DNA of 64,000 nt from Thunnus maccoyii (taxonomy: Eukaryota > Chordata > Actinopteri > Scombriformes > Scombridae). Under the pieces are notes generated by a model. The model was not told where the DNA came from. It made no database searches and worked only from the letters and a program-made list of their open reading frames with translations. The DNA lies in assembly GCF_910596095.1 (NCBI RefSeq), contig NC_056550.1, positions 7,898,501-7,962,500 on the forward strand. Reading direction: 5' to 3'. Shown piece after piece: positions 39,901 to 51,700 of this stretch (its first letter is position 1; the number at the start of each line of letters is the position of its first letter). The position numbers and the translations under genes were made by a program.

Positions 39901-40809
39901 CCTGTACTTTGTATCATCTCAGGCACAAACACCCCTTCAAAAGAGTTTGCAGATGAAACCAATAAGCGATCACAGCTATTACCTGTAATGGCCAATTCAT
40001 TTTATGGAAAGAGAAAGATGTCCATGTTGATAATGATGAATGCTCTTTGTCACACGTTATCCATTTATCTCTTTGTCTGTTTCACTGTTTCAGGACAAGC
40101 ACTGTCTGCTAGAGCTGGGGCTGCCCAGTGTTGAGGGCTTGTTGAGACAGGGGATTTACCCTATCGTCATTCACATCCGCCCTAAGAACAAAAAACACAA
40201 GAAGCTGAGGTAAATGCAGTTTCATTTGCTGTGCAAGGAAGTTTAGTGCTACAGTAAGTTCACGTTGCATAACAGCAACAATACTTCATTCAAGCTTGTT
40301 CAGGCTCACCATATACTGAATGTTATTCACATTTTAGGCTAAAAATGCATTTTAAGGGGCATTCTGGTGGCCCAGGAGTCTTAAGACGCTGCACATTTAT
40401 TTGCAACATACTTGGTCAGAGTCTGGAGGTGTAACTCTGTTGCATGTTGACCCAGCATTCATTTTTGGTCACCTCTCTGTTGTGAAATAAATGTCATATT
40501 TTTTATATTCTATTTCATCTACAGACACATAGAGCAGACCCATGCAAAAAGAGAATCCAATTTTTTTCCTGCTGCTTATCACCTTCCCACTCTTGAAACA
40601 GGAAGTTTTTTCCACGGTGTGGGGACGATGGTGTGATGGAGGAGGTGTGCCAGGCCGAGGAGTTACAGCTTGAGACGCTGCCCTTGCTTTACTACACCTT
40701 GGAGCCCAACACCTGGAGCTGCACTGAAGAGCTGCTGGCAGCCATACGCAATGCCATCATTAGCCAGCAGAGTGCAGTAGCATGGATTGAACTGGATAGG
40801 CTGCAGTAG
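27926..40809 (+). CDS. card10: CARD10 / CARMA3 scaffold (CARD-MAGUK protein)
   Basis: Twenty-four exons join in frame to 1034 aa (human CARD10: 1032): 27926-27932, 30440-30682, 31634-31771, 32537-32723, 33067-33205, 34027-34242, 34406-34525, 34655-34780, 34973-35152, 35258-35362, 36574-36610, 36743-36780, 36871-36959, 37052-37098, 37316-37436, 37823-38000, 38188-38311, 38462-38702, 38894-38963, 39149-39251, 39401-39559, 39693-39805, 40094-40209, 40602-40809. Card10 oligomerises and nucleates BCL10-MALT1 filaments downstream of PKC and GPCR signals, activating NF-kB. Residues about 31-120 are a CARD ([20 protein letters not shown]), about 130-450 coiled coil, then a linker with the CARD10-type EKEINRLS..PFPP motif, PDZ (from about 610, VGGNRTGIFVSHV), SH3 (from about 718) and a guanylate-kinase-like end (IYPIVIHI). 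It acts at the inner plasma membrane and cytosol. CARD14 and CARD11 are the alternatives; motif matches and synteny favour CARD10. Confidence 0.92.
35730..36462 (+). mobile_element. 5'-truncated non-LTR retrotransposon (LINE) 3' end
   Basis: Within card10 intron 10. A frame at 35928-36113 encodes the C-terminal cysteine-histidine block of fish LINE reverse transcriptases (RLCFYCDQG, ETEIHFLTHC). After a frame break it is followed by an LLGERE...AARYVEACYELH-like stretch. The 3' end (tgctttggcaacgttgttt... gaattgaactgaactgt) matches the familiar fish LINE tail with TTGAA-type units. A poly(A)-like run at 36070-36087 interrupts the frame. The copy is dead; I do not assign a clade. Confidence 0.7.
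39061..39104. repeat. (ACT)n trinucleotide repeat
   Basis: About fourteen ACT/GCT units in the card10 intron between exons 19 and 20, close to the 3' splice site at 39148. Confidence 0.85.
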
Positions 40810-41530
40810 AGGAGAGAACATACAGAAATACAGAATGTGTTTGTCGTCTGCAGCACAAACTAGATTCTCCTGTCTGTGAGTAAATGATCTGGCAGCTGCC
40901 AGAACGCACCAAACCACAGCCAGGTTTCTATGTTTTTCATTTATATAGCCAAGCTGGACTGGCTACGAATAGTGAAATGTTAAATTAAAAAATAAAAAAT
41001 AAAAAAAACAGAAAAAGACATGACCTAGATAAATAAGGCCAAGTACATGACGATACAGACATACCTGTAGTTAGCTTCTTTTATCAACAGGAATTTTGTC
41101 ATGATGCTTGATTTTTCCATCCAAAGAGCTTACAACACTTACATTTTTATTATATAACTGTATTTTGCTCAAGGGGTCACACAAGGTGCTCATTTATAAA
41201 GGTATTTGTATCACTGGTCATTCATTGTTGTTTGGAGCAGGAAGTAAAGCTGTGAGGGTGATACAAAGAGACTCAAAGGTATGGGTGAAGGTGATAGTTG
41301 TATGTATCATGTACACTGACATAATCTTTGGTGTAGATCACATTTAAAAGTATGAAACTGATATTACTGTAGTTATATTAACTTTTTTTAAAGTGTAAAT
41401 TGTTTGATATTTTTTACTTACACTACATTGCATAGCAGAGTCTCTGGTTTACTGTGGCCAAATGGTTTTGTTTTTCCACTGACAAATCTTCTTTTCTTCT
41501 GTAACCAGTTTAAATAATAAATGAATACAA
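40810..41530 (+). other. card10 3' UTR with candidate poly(A) signals
   Basis: AATAAA occurs at 40991-40996 and at 41516-41521. The first lies in an A-rich run of doubtful value; the second is a clean hexamer followed by U-rich sequence. Either could end the card10 mRNA. No other gene is seen. Confidence 0.5.
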
Positions 41531-42288
41531 AAATAATTGATTTTTGCCTCACTTGTGTGCTCAAATACACAACACATTTGATCTTATTGATTTTCATATT
41601 GAAATATAACAGCAGCAGCAGCATACATTTAGATATCAGTACAGTATCCAGAATCCATCTTCATTGAGGAAGCTTTAACACCAACAATCTGAAAGACAAA
41701 AAAATATATACAATTGTAATGGGAAACAAGAACAAACTAATTTTACATGAATTTAGTAGACCCATTCAACTAAACTAGACTATATTTCTATGGAATAAAG
41801 TCTGCGCTGCATAACTGTCAAAGCTCCCCTGCCTCTTTGAAAGTTTTTATTTCTATTAACTCATACAATAAAAATGCTATATATTCTCATTGAAAGTGAC
41901 AAAAAATACTGTGATCCTCTGAGGCAAATGTTCAAAACTACCTGGAAGTGTTAACATTATTTCTGTCCACATGGGCAGTTAATTCAACAAAGATTCAGCA
42001 TCCTGATTAAAATAAAATATTGCAAAACTCTTGAGAAGCTGTTTATATTAAATTTTTGTGATCACAGTTTCCTCACAAATCGAATTTAAAACAGTGCTAC
42101 AGTGCACAGTTATAATTTAATCATTCATGGAATAAATAACATACAAAGGCTCACTGTGTTTAGAGTGCAGCTTTAAAATTGTAGCTTAAATAAGTAATAT
42201 CGGTGCACCATGAGGCCACTTTCAGTCTTTGTGAAGGCAGCATTTTCACAGGTTTTTACCTACCAATTTGTTTACTTATACTTTACAG

Positions 42289-43353
42289 CAGGGGTCAGCA
42301 ATTAGGTTCGACCATGGGCCAGTTTTTGGAGGATTTAGCATTAGAGAGCCAGTAAGCGGCACAGTGGAAACACATGCCTATATGTTTTGTTTATTTATAA
42401 CTCTGTTTAGGGTTGTATCTGTGGGCAGATGTAATTTTCCCACCCAACTTATTTGAACTCATTTGGCTAAATGTGACTCATACACAAAAATGTGTTCTGT
42501 GCTTCACTTTGAGACTAGAGACGTACTTTGTTATCCACACACAGTGGCTGCTTCATTCATGGTTGACTGAAAGTACTGTAGCCTACTACACCACAAACCT
42601 CCATCCGCACCCTCAGAGCTGCCAGCAGCTTGCTCCTCCAGGCCCCCATTACTAAGCTCTGCACCATGGGGGATCCAGCCTTCTGCTCTGCTGAACCACT
42701 CTTGTGGAACAGCTTTCCTAACCATCTGAGGGCAGCACAGACCCTAGACTCTAAAAAAAATGCCTAAAAATCTTTCTATTCAGGAAGGCTTATTCTTCTT
42801 AACTCCTATTATTATTATTTTCTTTATGTTGTGTGTTCTATGTTATTAATACTGTAGCACTTTGAGTTTCACTATGAATGAAAAGTGCGGCACACATTAA
42901 ATGTATTATTGTTATTATTGTTATTATTATTATTATTACTATCAACACACAATTTCTGTTCAATAGCCACCTGTTGGCTGTTCAGTGTGTGTCTGTGTGT
43001 GAAAAATAAATCTGTTATGGTCGAATAGGCTGTAGCGGTGGAATTTAAACAGTGTTGGAATTCACACATTAATGTTAAATTTCTGGTGGTTTATTAGGTG
43101 TAATTTCAGCACCATGCATTGTTCAAATAGCAGGGTACAACCTCTCCTCCTGTGGAGACAGTATAGAAGTAACATTGATTGGGTTTTACACAAGCTGTGT
43201 GTTTATTTGGTTACCTGCAATAGATGTGTTAAAAATGTATGTAAAAGTTTTGGTGCAAATTATTAAAGTGAAAACTTGAGCTTTTGTCAGGGGCCTAAAC
43301 ATATTTTCTGGAGGGCCGGATTTGGCCCACAGGCCGTTATTTGCCTACCATTG
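42289..43353. mobile_element. Non-autonomous hAT-like element
   Basis: The left end CAGGGGTCAGCAATTAGG... GGGCCAG and the reverse complement of the right end CAATGGTAGGCAAATAAC...GGGCCAAA form imperfect terminal inverted repeats of hAT type. The element is about 1.07 kb and has no transposase frame. It contains an ATT microsatellite at 42905-42939. The flanking 8-mers (ctttacag and cttttttt) match at only five positions, possibly because the LINE tail overwrote the right flank. Confidence 0.55.
42905..42939. repeat. (ATT)n microsatellite
   Basis: About eleven ATT/GTT units inside the hAT-like element. Confidence 0.85.
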
Positions 43354-43700
43354 CTTTTTTTTTTCTTTCTTCGTCTTCTTTATTGACATATTACGATTTC
43401 CTCTTCAACAAAGTGATCATATACAGAATATGAAAATATGCATCTTACAGTGTGCAGAGGAAAAGTTAAAAAAGACAAAAACAAACTGAGCTAAGGGGGA
43501 GTTACAGTTCATATACATTTTTTAAACAAAAAACAGGCATTCATAGTTTTATAGCCTTTGGATGAGAGGAAAATTGAATTGAGTCAATGTGCTGTTTGAC
43601 GTCCTTCGTAAAAACAAAGAAGTCAGGCTTTTTACCTGTAAATTTGCTTTTATGAATATGAACTTTAGCCAATATGCCTACCACTGCCAATACAGTTGAA
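43354..43700 (-). mobile_element. LINE-1-like 3' end, truncated and inactive
   Basis: On the minus strand a frame ending at 43541 (TGA) reads LAKVHIHKSKF.GKKPDFFVF and then KDVKQHIDSI, which resembles the C-terminus of L1-type ORF2 proteins in fish. A 3' UTR follows with AATAAA (43384-43379) and an A-rich tail ending exactly beside the hAT-like element. The 5' part is missing, as is usual for L1 insertions. Confidence 0.5.
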
Positions 43701-43874
43701 TAAATCCATAAAAGACACAGAACAACATAAAAGGCACAGGAATAGAATCATAGCTTAAAAAAACAAAGCAAAAACTGAGTGTAGAGATAGTAGTAAGGCA
43801 CCTTTGTGGTTCTTCATATGGCTTAAAGACTGCAGGACACATACTGTTCTCCCACCACTGCTGTACAGTATATA

Positions 43875-43882
43875 TGACGTCA
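43875..43882 (+). promoter_or_regulatory. Full palindromic CRE (TGACGTCA) in the tnrc6b promoter
   Basis: A perfect CREB/ATF site about 415 nt upstream of the tnrc6b first-exon donor. A YY1-type AAAATGGCC site follows at 44003-44011. Together they look like a CpG-type housekeeping promoter without a TATA box. Occupancy is not shown by the sequence. Confidence 0.55.
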
Positions 43883-43989
43883 TGTTTCCAGTGCTCGCAC
43901 GCCCTCTTGTGGTCGGTGTCGGTGCTCCCTGCTCCTCCTCCCCTCTCTGATCAACAACCAGCCTGGTGATATCATATGCTGGCTAAACC

Positions 43990-44293
43990 TCCACACAGAA
44001 GCAAAATGGCCGATAGTAAACTAACCGATCATACAGCGTCTGACAGTCATCAAGGGGTTATGCATGTTTTGTTTACAGCTTGAGAACTACAGTCGCGCAA
44101 AAAGGATACTCGCCTTTCCGCGTTTTTTTCTACAATTAACATTTCGCCTTTCGGTGATGTCATTTCTTATTCAACTTAGCCTTGAAAGCCTCGAAGAACT
44201 AGCTCGCTAAGCTAGCTACCTTGCTAGCCTGCTAGCGGTAGGTCTGCAAGAATTTTTGCACAGAAGCACTTTATGTCCTTTGTGATTCCCGAG
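43990..44293 (+). other. tnrc6b non-coding first exon (start approximate)
   Basis: A GTGAGT donor at 44294 ends a GC-richer block. The block carries a 20-codon uORF starting at the YY1-site ATG (44006) and three GCTAGC words at 44211, 44223 and 44231. Joined to the exon at 45721, the coding frame meets a TGA 8 nt before the junction, so this exon should be untranslated. The 5' boundary is a guess. Confidence 0.5.
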
Positions 44294-45602
44294 GTGAGTA
44301 TTCAACGTTAACCTTATACGCTTCGATGTTTTTTGTAATGTGTGTGTTGGGTATTAACGTTAATTATTTCCGCGTTTACACAGAAAAAACATTTGGGGTT
44401 CTCAGTTTAAGAGAGCTTCGCTTGTAGTGCGTTGCAATGCTGAGGAAACGTCACTGAAGTTCGTCGTTTAATTAGGCCCTGTCGAGCGTTACTGATGAAC
44501 CAGCCTGCTAGCAGTATGTTCACTGACTTGTTCGTGGTGTTTTCGTGCCCACTTTTAAGTTCTGTACGTTATGTTAATGAAATGTACTGTTTGAAATTAA
44601 GGGGCTTATCGTTGGCTAATATGACGTGCCTGCAGTCTGCAGACAACTGCGTACAGGTTAGATTCGTCGAGCCGAGCGTCGGAGGCACCTTGCTCCGGGG
44701 CAGCCTGCCGCCGTGAGCCCCAGCTCGTCAGGTCACGGTACACTGATCAGCGGCAGCTTTAAAGTCGGCTAACCTTAGCTCTTCCTCACACAGGTCAAGC
44801 TTTCGATGGTCTCTAGTGGCTGCACAGCTAGTCTTTACCGATTATTAACACGAAAATCAGGTCATTTGCTCGGTATGTGGCTCCAAACATCTGGCTTGTA
44901 GGGATTCTGGTGCATTATATCAATTGTGTATTAAACGTAATGTCAGCTGACCTATTTATACGGGATACAGTGAGAGGTTATTGCCATACGTTGTCAAGTT
45001 AGCGTACACTAGCGCTCTGTGACATGTTGCTAATTATGTGCAGCTTAGCCGACGGAAACACCGGGCCCAGTCGTATTTACAGCTCTCTGGGAAGATCTCT
45101 TTACTTACACATAGAGAACTGGTCCCTCTCAGCCCCCAGCAATGTTTTGCTTTCAGTTAAAACTGGCTCACGTGACTTGAGTATAAGTTGTGTATTTGCG
45201 TATTGCATTCACTGTGTTAACTTTTGGCAGGGTGGGAGGCAGGAGTTAGATCAGTGAGAGCATGTCCTTCATAACACTGGATGGATCCCGTCATGCACTG
45301 GCATTAAAGCTGGTGTCTCCTGGATAATGCTGTCATTACAGTTACTATGATGTAAAATGATGATTGTTGTATAGTTTGAAGTCACTTGTTTGTTTAGCTA
45401 CTGCCTGTGTTGTCTGTTGGTTGGAATTGCAATCGTTTGCTTGTTAATGAATTATGCAGTGAGAAGCTAGGCTACCAAGGGCTGTTGTCATGCTGTCTGC
45501 CCCTGGTTAACATTACATTCTTTACAACACTCACTGTGTGGGAGTATACTTGGCAGGGATCTGATCAAATGCATATTACTCATGTTGAGTTCAGGTCTGA
45601 AC

Positions 45603-45636
<34 letters not shown>

Positions 45637-45720
45637 GTATGCTTTTGTGAGCATTAAATTATTTTCAGTGTGGCTTGATGTGTAGCGTAAATAATTGAAT
45701 GTGTACATTTCTCTTCACAG
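44294..45720 (+). other. tnrc6b first intron
   Basis: This should be the first intron of tnrc6b if the exon ending at 44293 splices directly to 45721. It contains a TG/AG dinucleotide run at 45603-45636. I see no additional exon, but a short untranslated one cannot be excluded. Confidence 0.45.
45603..45636. repeat. (TG)n(AG)n dinucleotide run
   Basis: TG units pass directly into AG units, about 34 nt, in the first intron of tnrc6b. Confidence 0.85.
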
Positions 45721-45751
45721 ACAGGAGAATCAGGAAAGGGAACAGCAGTTC

Positions 45752-48700
45752 ATGGAAGACAAGAAAAAGAAGAAAGAAGATAAAAAGAAAAGGGAAACCT
45801 CTCAGAAGGTAAACTGAGTCACTAAATGGCACAGCTGACTTTGACGATATATTTTGCAGATAATCTGTGTGGTATTCCTGCTTTCCATATCATTATCACT
45901 CATTTGTTCAGGGTTGTTTTTGAGGATTAGACTTCTCAAGATTAACTTGACATTGTCACTGTTTTATTAGTTAACTGAAATTGGGCTTTGGGTAGGATTT
46001 TGTCATGTTTGGAAATTGTAAAAAAAACTAATGTCATATATATATATATATATATATATTATATTTTATGTTGGTGTAAACAGTGCCTCGCTTGTAATTG
46101 TCTTCTGCCTTATATCTGACTTGCTCTTTGTATTTTAGGTGCCAGAACAGAAAATCAAAGGTATGTTTTTTTTTTTTCTTTTGTTATTATCACATTCTTC
46201 TTCCTTCTATCAGTCACTATTTCATATAATAATGTCAGTGGTATAACTTGTGTGTCTTATTGTTAAATATGCTGTAATCAGCAGTACATAGCTTTCATAA
46301 GAACTTAAATGTATTGTGATTACCAAGGGAATTATTGCACAAGGTCTTGCCTATACAGTACCAGTCAAAAGTTTGGAGACACTTTCTCATTCAAGGGAGT
46401 GGGAAGGTGTGTCCAAACGTTTGACTGGTACTGTATGTGCTCATACTTCAGACACTTAACAAAGCACATTTTCTTTGACTGTTAGCTACTTGGTAACTTA
46501 CCCTATCTGTAACTCTCATGGATTTAGTCTTTTTATTATACTAAAGTCTACTGGGGATTCACAACCTTTATTATTTGTTTATTCCAGTGCCAGAATCAGC
46601 CAAGCCCTCCTCTACCCAGCCGCTCGCCACCCCAGGCTCAGTGTCCCCCAGCCCTGGCCCTATTGCCCCCTCATCCCCCAGTCCTGGTGCAGCCGGGGTT
46701 TCTGCACAAGTTCCTCCTGGTGGTGGGAACAATGCAAAGCAGCGGACTGCTGTGGCCAACGGACAGCCCTCCTCCCCCTCTGGAAGCCAGACCTCCCAGC
46801 AGCAGCGATACATGTCCAGAGAGGTACCACCAAGATTTCGCTGCCAGCAGGACCACAAAGTGCTACTGAAGAGGGGCCAGCCACCGCTGTCCTCCATGCT
46901 GCTGGGTGGAGGAGGAGGGGAAGGGGGTGCAGGAGGGGTTGGAGTGGGCAGTGGCTGGGGAGCCACCTCACCTCTTTCCTCACAGGGAGCAGATAACCCC
47001 AATGCAAACACAGCTGGAGCCACAGGTGGGTTGATGTCCCAGAGCAGAAAAGATTAACAAGTTGAATATGTAGTCCACTGAGTACCACATGCACCAACAA
47101 GAGTGATCTTCTACCTTAAAGTAATAATTGTCCAGGAACTTGCTTTTGTTAAGAAACACCACTGTGCTTTGTACAGTTTTTCCAACAGCCATTAAAATGA
47201 TTTTAAAACAGCATATCACCATCAATTGACATTTACAACATAAAATCCACTTAAATTATAGTTGTAAAGTTGTAGATGACCACAGTAATATACACCACTG
47301 ACTAGTAATCTCTAGTAATGGCACCACTAATTGGTACAATGTACAAGTTATTAGTTAGTATAATTAGTGCTTAAATTGTCAATTAAATGAATGGTCTCAA
47401 TTTTTTCCATCTAGATTCCAACCTGGGTTCATCCTCTCCTTCACCCCCCACCTCCTCCTCATCCTCATTATGTGTCGCTGGTCTGTCGTCGTCGTCTTCT
47501 ACTACTACTACTACTTCAACTTATGCAAATTCCACATGGGGGGCAGGCTCTGTCAGCCAGTCCTCCTCTCAGGGCTGTGGGAAGGTGATTGTGGATGGGA
47601 CTGACCTGGAGGATTGGCCTAGCATCCTAGGCGGGGCCAAATTGAATTCTGACGGGGCTGGAGGAGGGGTGCAGGAGCAAGACTGCCCCGGTAACAACAA
47701 CAACAGTAGTGCCTCATGGAGTGAAAGAAACATCCAGCAGAAGGGAGGAGCAGGAGGAGGAGGAGCAGGGAACATGGACAATCCCTCCCCACCTCATTCT
47801 TCTCCTCTTTCCTCCTCGTCGTCGCTTAATGAATGTGTTCAGTCAAGTGGTGGTGTGTGGGGATCATCCACCTCCTCTCAGGTGGAGGCAGGGCTGGGAT
47901 CAGCAGCATTTTACAATTCCAAAGTCTCCCATCTTCTTCCTGGGCCTCAGGAGAGCCCTGTAGGTGGCAACAGCAGTGTCCCTGGTGCCAATTTCAACCC
48001 CAACGTGAACCCCTCCGCCTGGCCTGCCCTAGTGCAGGGTGGGACATCATCTTCGGCTAGCGACGGCCTTCCTCTACACTCGTCCATTACATCAGCTTCC
48101 TCGTTCTCTGCCAGCACCACCCTCATCACCACTCACTCTCTTTCATCTGTGAATCAAACTAGCCTCCATAGGCAGCACACTGAGACAGCTGTGGTAGCCA
48201 GGATTGGAGAACAGCAGCAGCACTTGGGAAACCCAGGACTGGAACTGGGTTCAGATGGAGGTGTGCGAGGAGTAGGGGCAGGACCAGGACCAAATCAAGA
48301 GGGTGGCACTGAGAGGGAGAGTCTTGCTGGTGTCGAAGAAGGGAGTGGAAATCTCTCTGGCTCTTCATCTTCCTCCTCTGCTGCCTCTTCCTCTTGGAGA
48401 TCCATGCCTCCAGTGTCCTCTGACCTCAGTGCAGGTGTCTCACAGGCAGATGGGTGGAGGGGAGGGGGGACTGGAGCTCAAGGGCAGGAAGGGAACGTAT
48501 GGGGCTTTGGTAGCCAGGGTGACAAGGCAGCGTGGGGCAGGGGAAATGATGGTGGCTCAAATACCCCAGTGGTATCTCAGGGAGCGTGGGAAGACGGGAG
48601 TTCAGAAGCAGAATGGGGTGGCACAGCGGGAGGTGTAAGTTCAAGTAACTTAGCAATAGGAAGTGGAAGAGGAGGAGATGGGAGCAGTAACAGCAGCAGT

Positions 48701-51700
48701 AGTGGAGGCAGTGTAGGTGTTGGCGGCAGTGTTTTGCAGGACTCTGCCTCACCAAAGTTTGCAACTATGACAAAAGCTTGGGACAATCAGAAAGGGATCG
48801 AAAGTGGGGATGGGGCAGTTGGGGAGTGGGATGGAGGAGGAGGGCAGGGTGGAGGCAGTGGAGGTGGAGGACCTTCATCCTCTAGTGGAGGAGGGTCTAT
48901 AGCTGGAAGTGGTGGAGGAGGGAGTGGTAGCGGACAGAAACAGGAGCAAGCCTCGTCTGTGCGCGACCACGCCAACCAAACCTCCAATGCTGAAGTGGCC
49001 TTACTTAGCATGCTCAATCGATCTGACTTGGACCCCAGAGTTCTGTCTAACACGGGCTGGGGGCAGACCCAGATTCGACAGAATGTGGCCTGGGACCTGG
49101 ACACCACAAAAGGAGCAGCAAACAGAAATGAAAGAAGCACTTCATCTTCCTCTGCATTCTCATCAGGAACCATGAACACTACCACTAGTCGCGGTCCTGG
49201 GTACCCGTCAAACACCAGTTCAATAACTAACGATCCATCTGCTGGTAGTCACACGACCAGCATGAACTCTGGCCCTGCTTCAGTGAGGGATGGTTGGGAT
49301 GGTGGTGCTCCACAGTCCACCTGTGGTTCTCACATGCCTGGTAGCACTATGAAGAAGCCAGGAACACCAGAAGACAATATGGAGGGCAACCAGGCAAAGG
49401 CAGCTCGAGGCTGGGGTGAACTCCCACCTGAAAACCAGGGCAAAGGATGGGGGACTGAAGAACAGCAATGGGGGGATCGCAGAAGAGGAGGAGGGAACTG
49501 GAGAGACTATGGAGAACAGGGTAGTGGGTGGGCTGATGGTCCAGAGGAAAAAGGGACAGGGGGATGGAAGGGGACGGGAAGAGGGGAGGTAGGTGGTTGG
49601 GGAGGAAAGTGTGGAGGTGGAGGAGACTGGGGACAGAGAGACTCCATACCTGGAGGTGGGTGGGGAGATGGGCGAAGCAGAGGTGGAAGCAACTCTGATG
49701 AGGGATCTTCCTGGGGTAATTTGGATGAAGGGGGATCTCAGCGTGGAGGATGGGGAGGGGGAGATGTGGGTGGAGGCAAATCCCACCAGGACTGGGGGAG
49801 TGCCAAGCCCCACACAGCAGCAGCACAGATACCAAACAGCCAAGTGGCAACAATGAAAGCCCCAAATCAACAGCAGCACCAATCACAGGGCCAGCAGCCA
49901 CCAGGAGGACCCACGCAGGGAGGGTGGAACAGCCGGCCTAATGTTGGAGGTGGAGGTACACCATCCAAGAATCAGAACCAAAGTTCGGGCTGGACGTCTG
50001 GCCCAATCCCCCAAATCTCCAGTGGTGGGGGTGACACCCTGGAGCCTAGTGGCTGGGAAGAGCCCTCCCCTCAATCCATCAGTCGCAAGATGGAAATCGA
50101 CGATGGCACATCAGCCTGGGGAGACCCAACCCACTACAACAGCAAGAATGTGAACTTGTGGGACAAAAACAGCGCTACACCTGGCCAAAGCCACAGTCAG
50201 CAGGCCCCACCGCCGTCCATGCAGCAACAGCCACCTAGAAGGCAGCAGGGGATGCAGCACAGCAGGGACACAAACCCTGGCAATGCAGCAGTCGGTGTGT
50301 AGACATTTTGTCATAATAAATATCTGTGCATTTAACAACCAAATTTGATTTAGCATCAGCATTTGAAGTGTTTTTAAAGTATTGCTAATTTTTTTTTACT
50401 CACTCATCAGTTTGGATGTTTCAACTTTCTATTTTCTTTTGGCGCATTGTAAAGCAAATTGTTCAATTTTATCAATCTCCAGGCCCAGGTATGTGGGGCG
50501 GTGGTGCACAATCTGTTGATAATGGTACCACTGCTTGGGGTCAGGCGTCAGATACAGCAATAGGATGGAGTGAACCAGATGAACCCGGAAAAACTTCTGG
50601 CTGGGGGAACCCCTCACCCAACCCTGGTAAATCTGGTAAGAATAGACATTTTGTGTAATTCAAAATATTACAATATCCGAGGTCTTGATGCTCAGTATCA
50701 AATCAAGCAACATTATGCATCTCCCAATTTAAATAGCTTTCAACCACAATTTTCAAAGAGAGAATCTAGAGAGAGACGTTATCATAACCATTTGTTTTTT
50801 TTGTTGTTGCAGGCACCAAATCGATGGAAGGCTGGGGTGCGAAGGGAGAAGGATCTGTGGCAGCTTCCCGGCACCCCAGCTGGGATGAGGAAGATGATGG
50901 TAGTGGAGGGGTCTGGAACAGTACTGGCTCCCAGGGAAGCAGCTCCTCCTTTAACTCTGGCGGCTGGGGTCAGACTCATGGAGGAAAGAGAGGCAACATA
51001 AAGGTTGGGAAAATTAAGTCCCAGGACACTCAGGTTCATGTGGGCTCTCTTGACTCATTGTTTTAAATATTAAAAACCGAAAACGACATTTTAGAGGAAA
51101 GTAATTTTAAAGTCAGACAAAGCAGTTCTTATTTTGTTTCGTAACTTTCCTCAGTATTGACTACCATTTGCATTTTTATTCTCTTCTTTTTTTTAAATTT
51201 ATTTTATTTTTTACTGAGAGTAATGATTGAATTTCTTCCCTAAAGGGTGGAGGAGGGGACAGCTGGATGAACCCAGTGTCACGCCAGTTTTCAAACATGG
51301 GTCTTCTGGTAAGATTTATTCATAATTAATTTTTCAAAAATAATTCTAGTGTTTTGAAGCAGCAACTGTAAGCAATGCAAGGTGTCATTGATGTTTTATG
51401 TGGGTTCTTGATTGTTGCACTGCTATTTTATGATTTATTACGTTTTCTCTAAAAAGATACTAAATCAAAGCTCACATAATCAAATGTTGCGTCACAAACA
51501 CTGATATTGTTGTAATGAAGAATGGATTATCAGTGAGGTCTCTGTTACAGTTCCCTTTAACTAAATAACTTTGTTGTTTCTTAGGGTGATGACCCAAGTG
51601 TTGATAAGAAGATGGAAGGAGACAAGAGAGGCATAACTGACTATAATGGAGAGATGAGGAGGGGAGGAAGAGGTGGAGGAGGTTACCGGATGCCTAGTTC

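Larger units (their letters stand above)
41531..43860. other. Spacer between card10 and tnrc6b, transposon-rich
   Basis: AT-rich sequence to about 42280, then a hAT-like element (42289-43353) abutting a minus-strand LINE 3' end (43354-43700). Sequence from 43700 to 43860 is unassigned. No host gene is recognised. Confidence 0.55.

Noticed and set aside
46571-47023. 150-codon minus-strand frame opposite tnrc6b coding exon 3
   Set aside because: Proline/alanine-rich antisense of a Ser/Pro/Gly coding exon; the sense frame matches TNRC6B ([21 protein letters not shown]).
48787-49901. Long minus-strand open frames (142, 200 and 184 codons) opposite the large tnrc6b exon
   Set aside because: They are antisense shadows of a G-rich, stop-poor coding exon; their Pro/Ser/Leu-rich translations have no family similarity or splice support.
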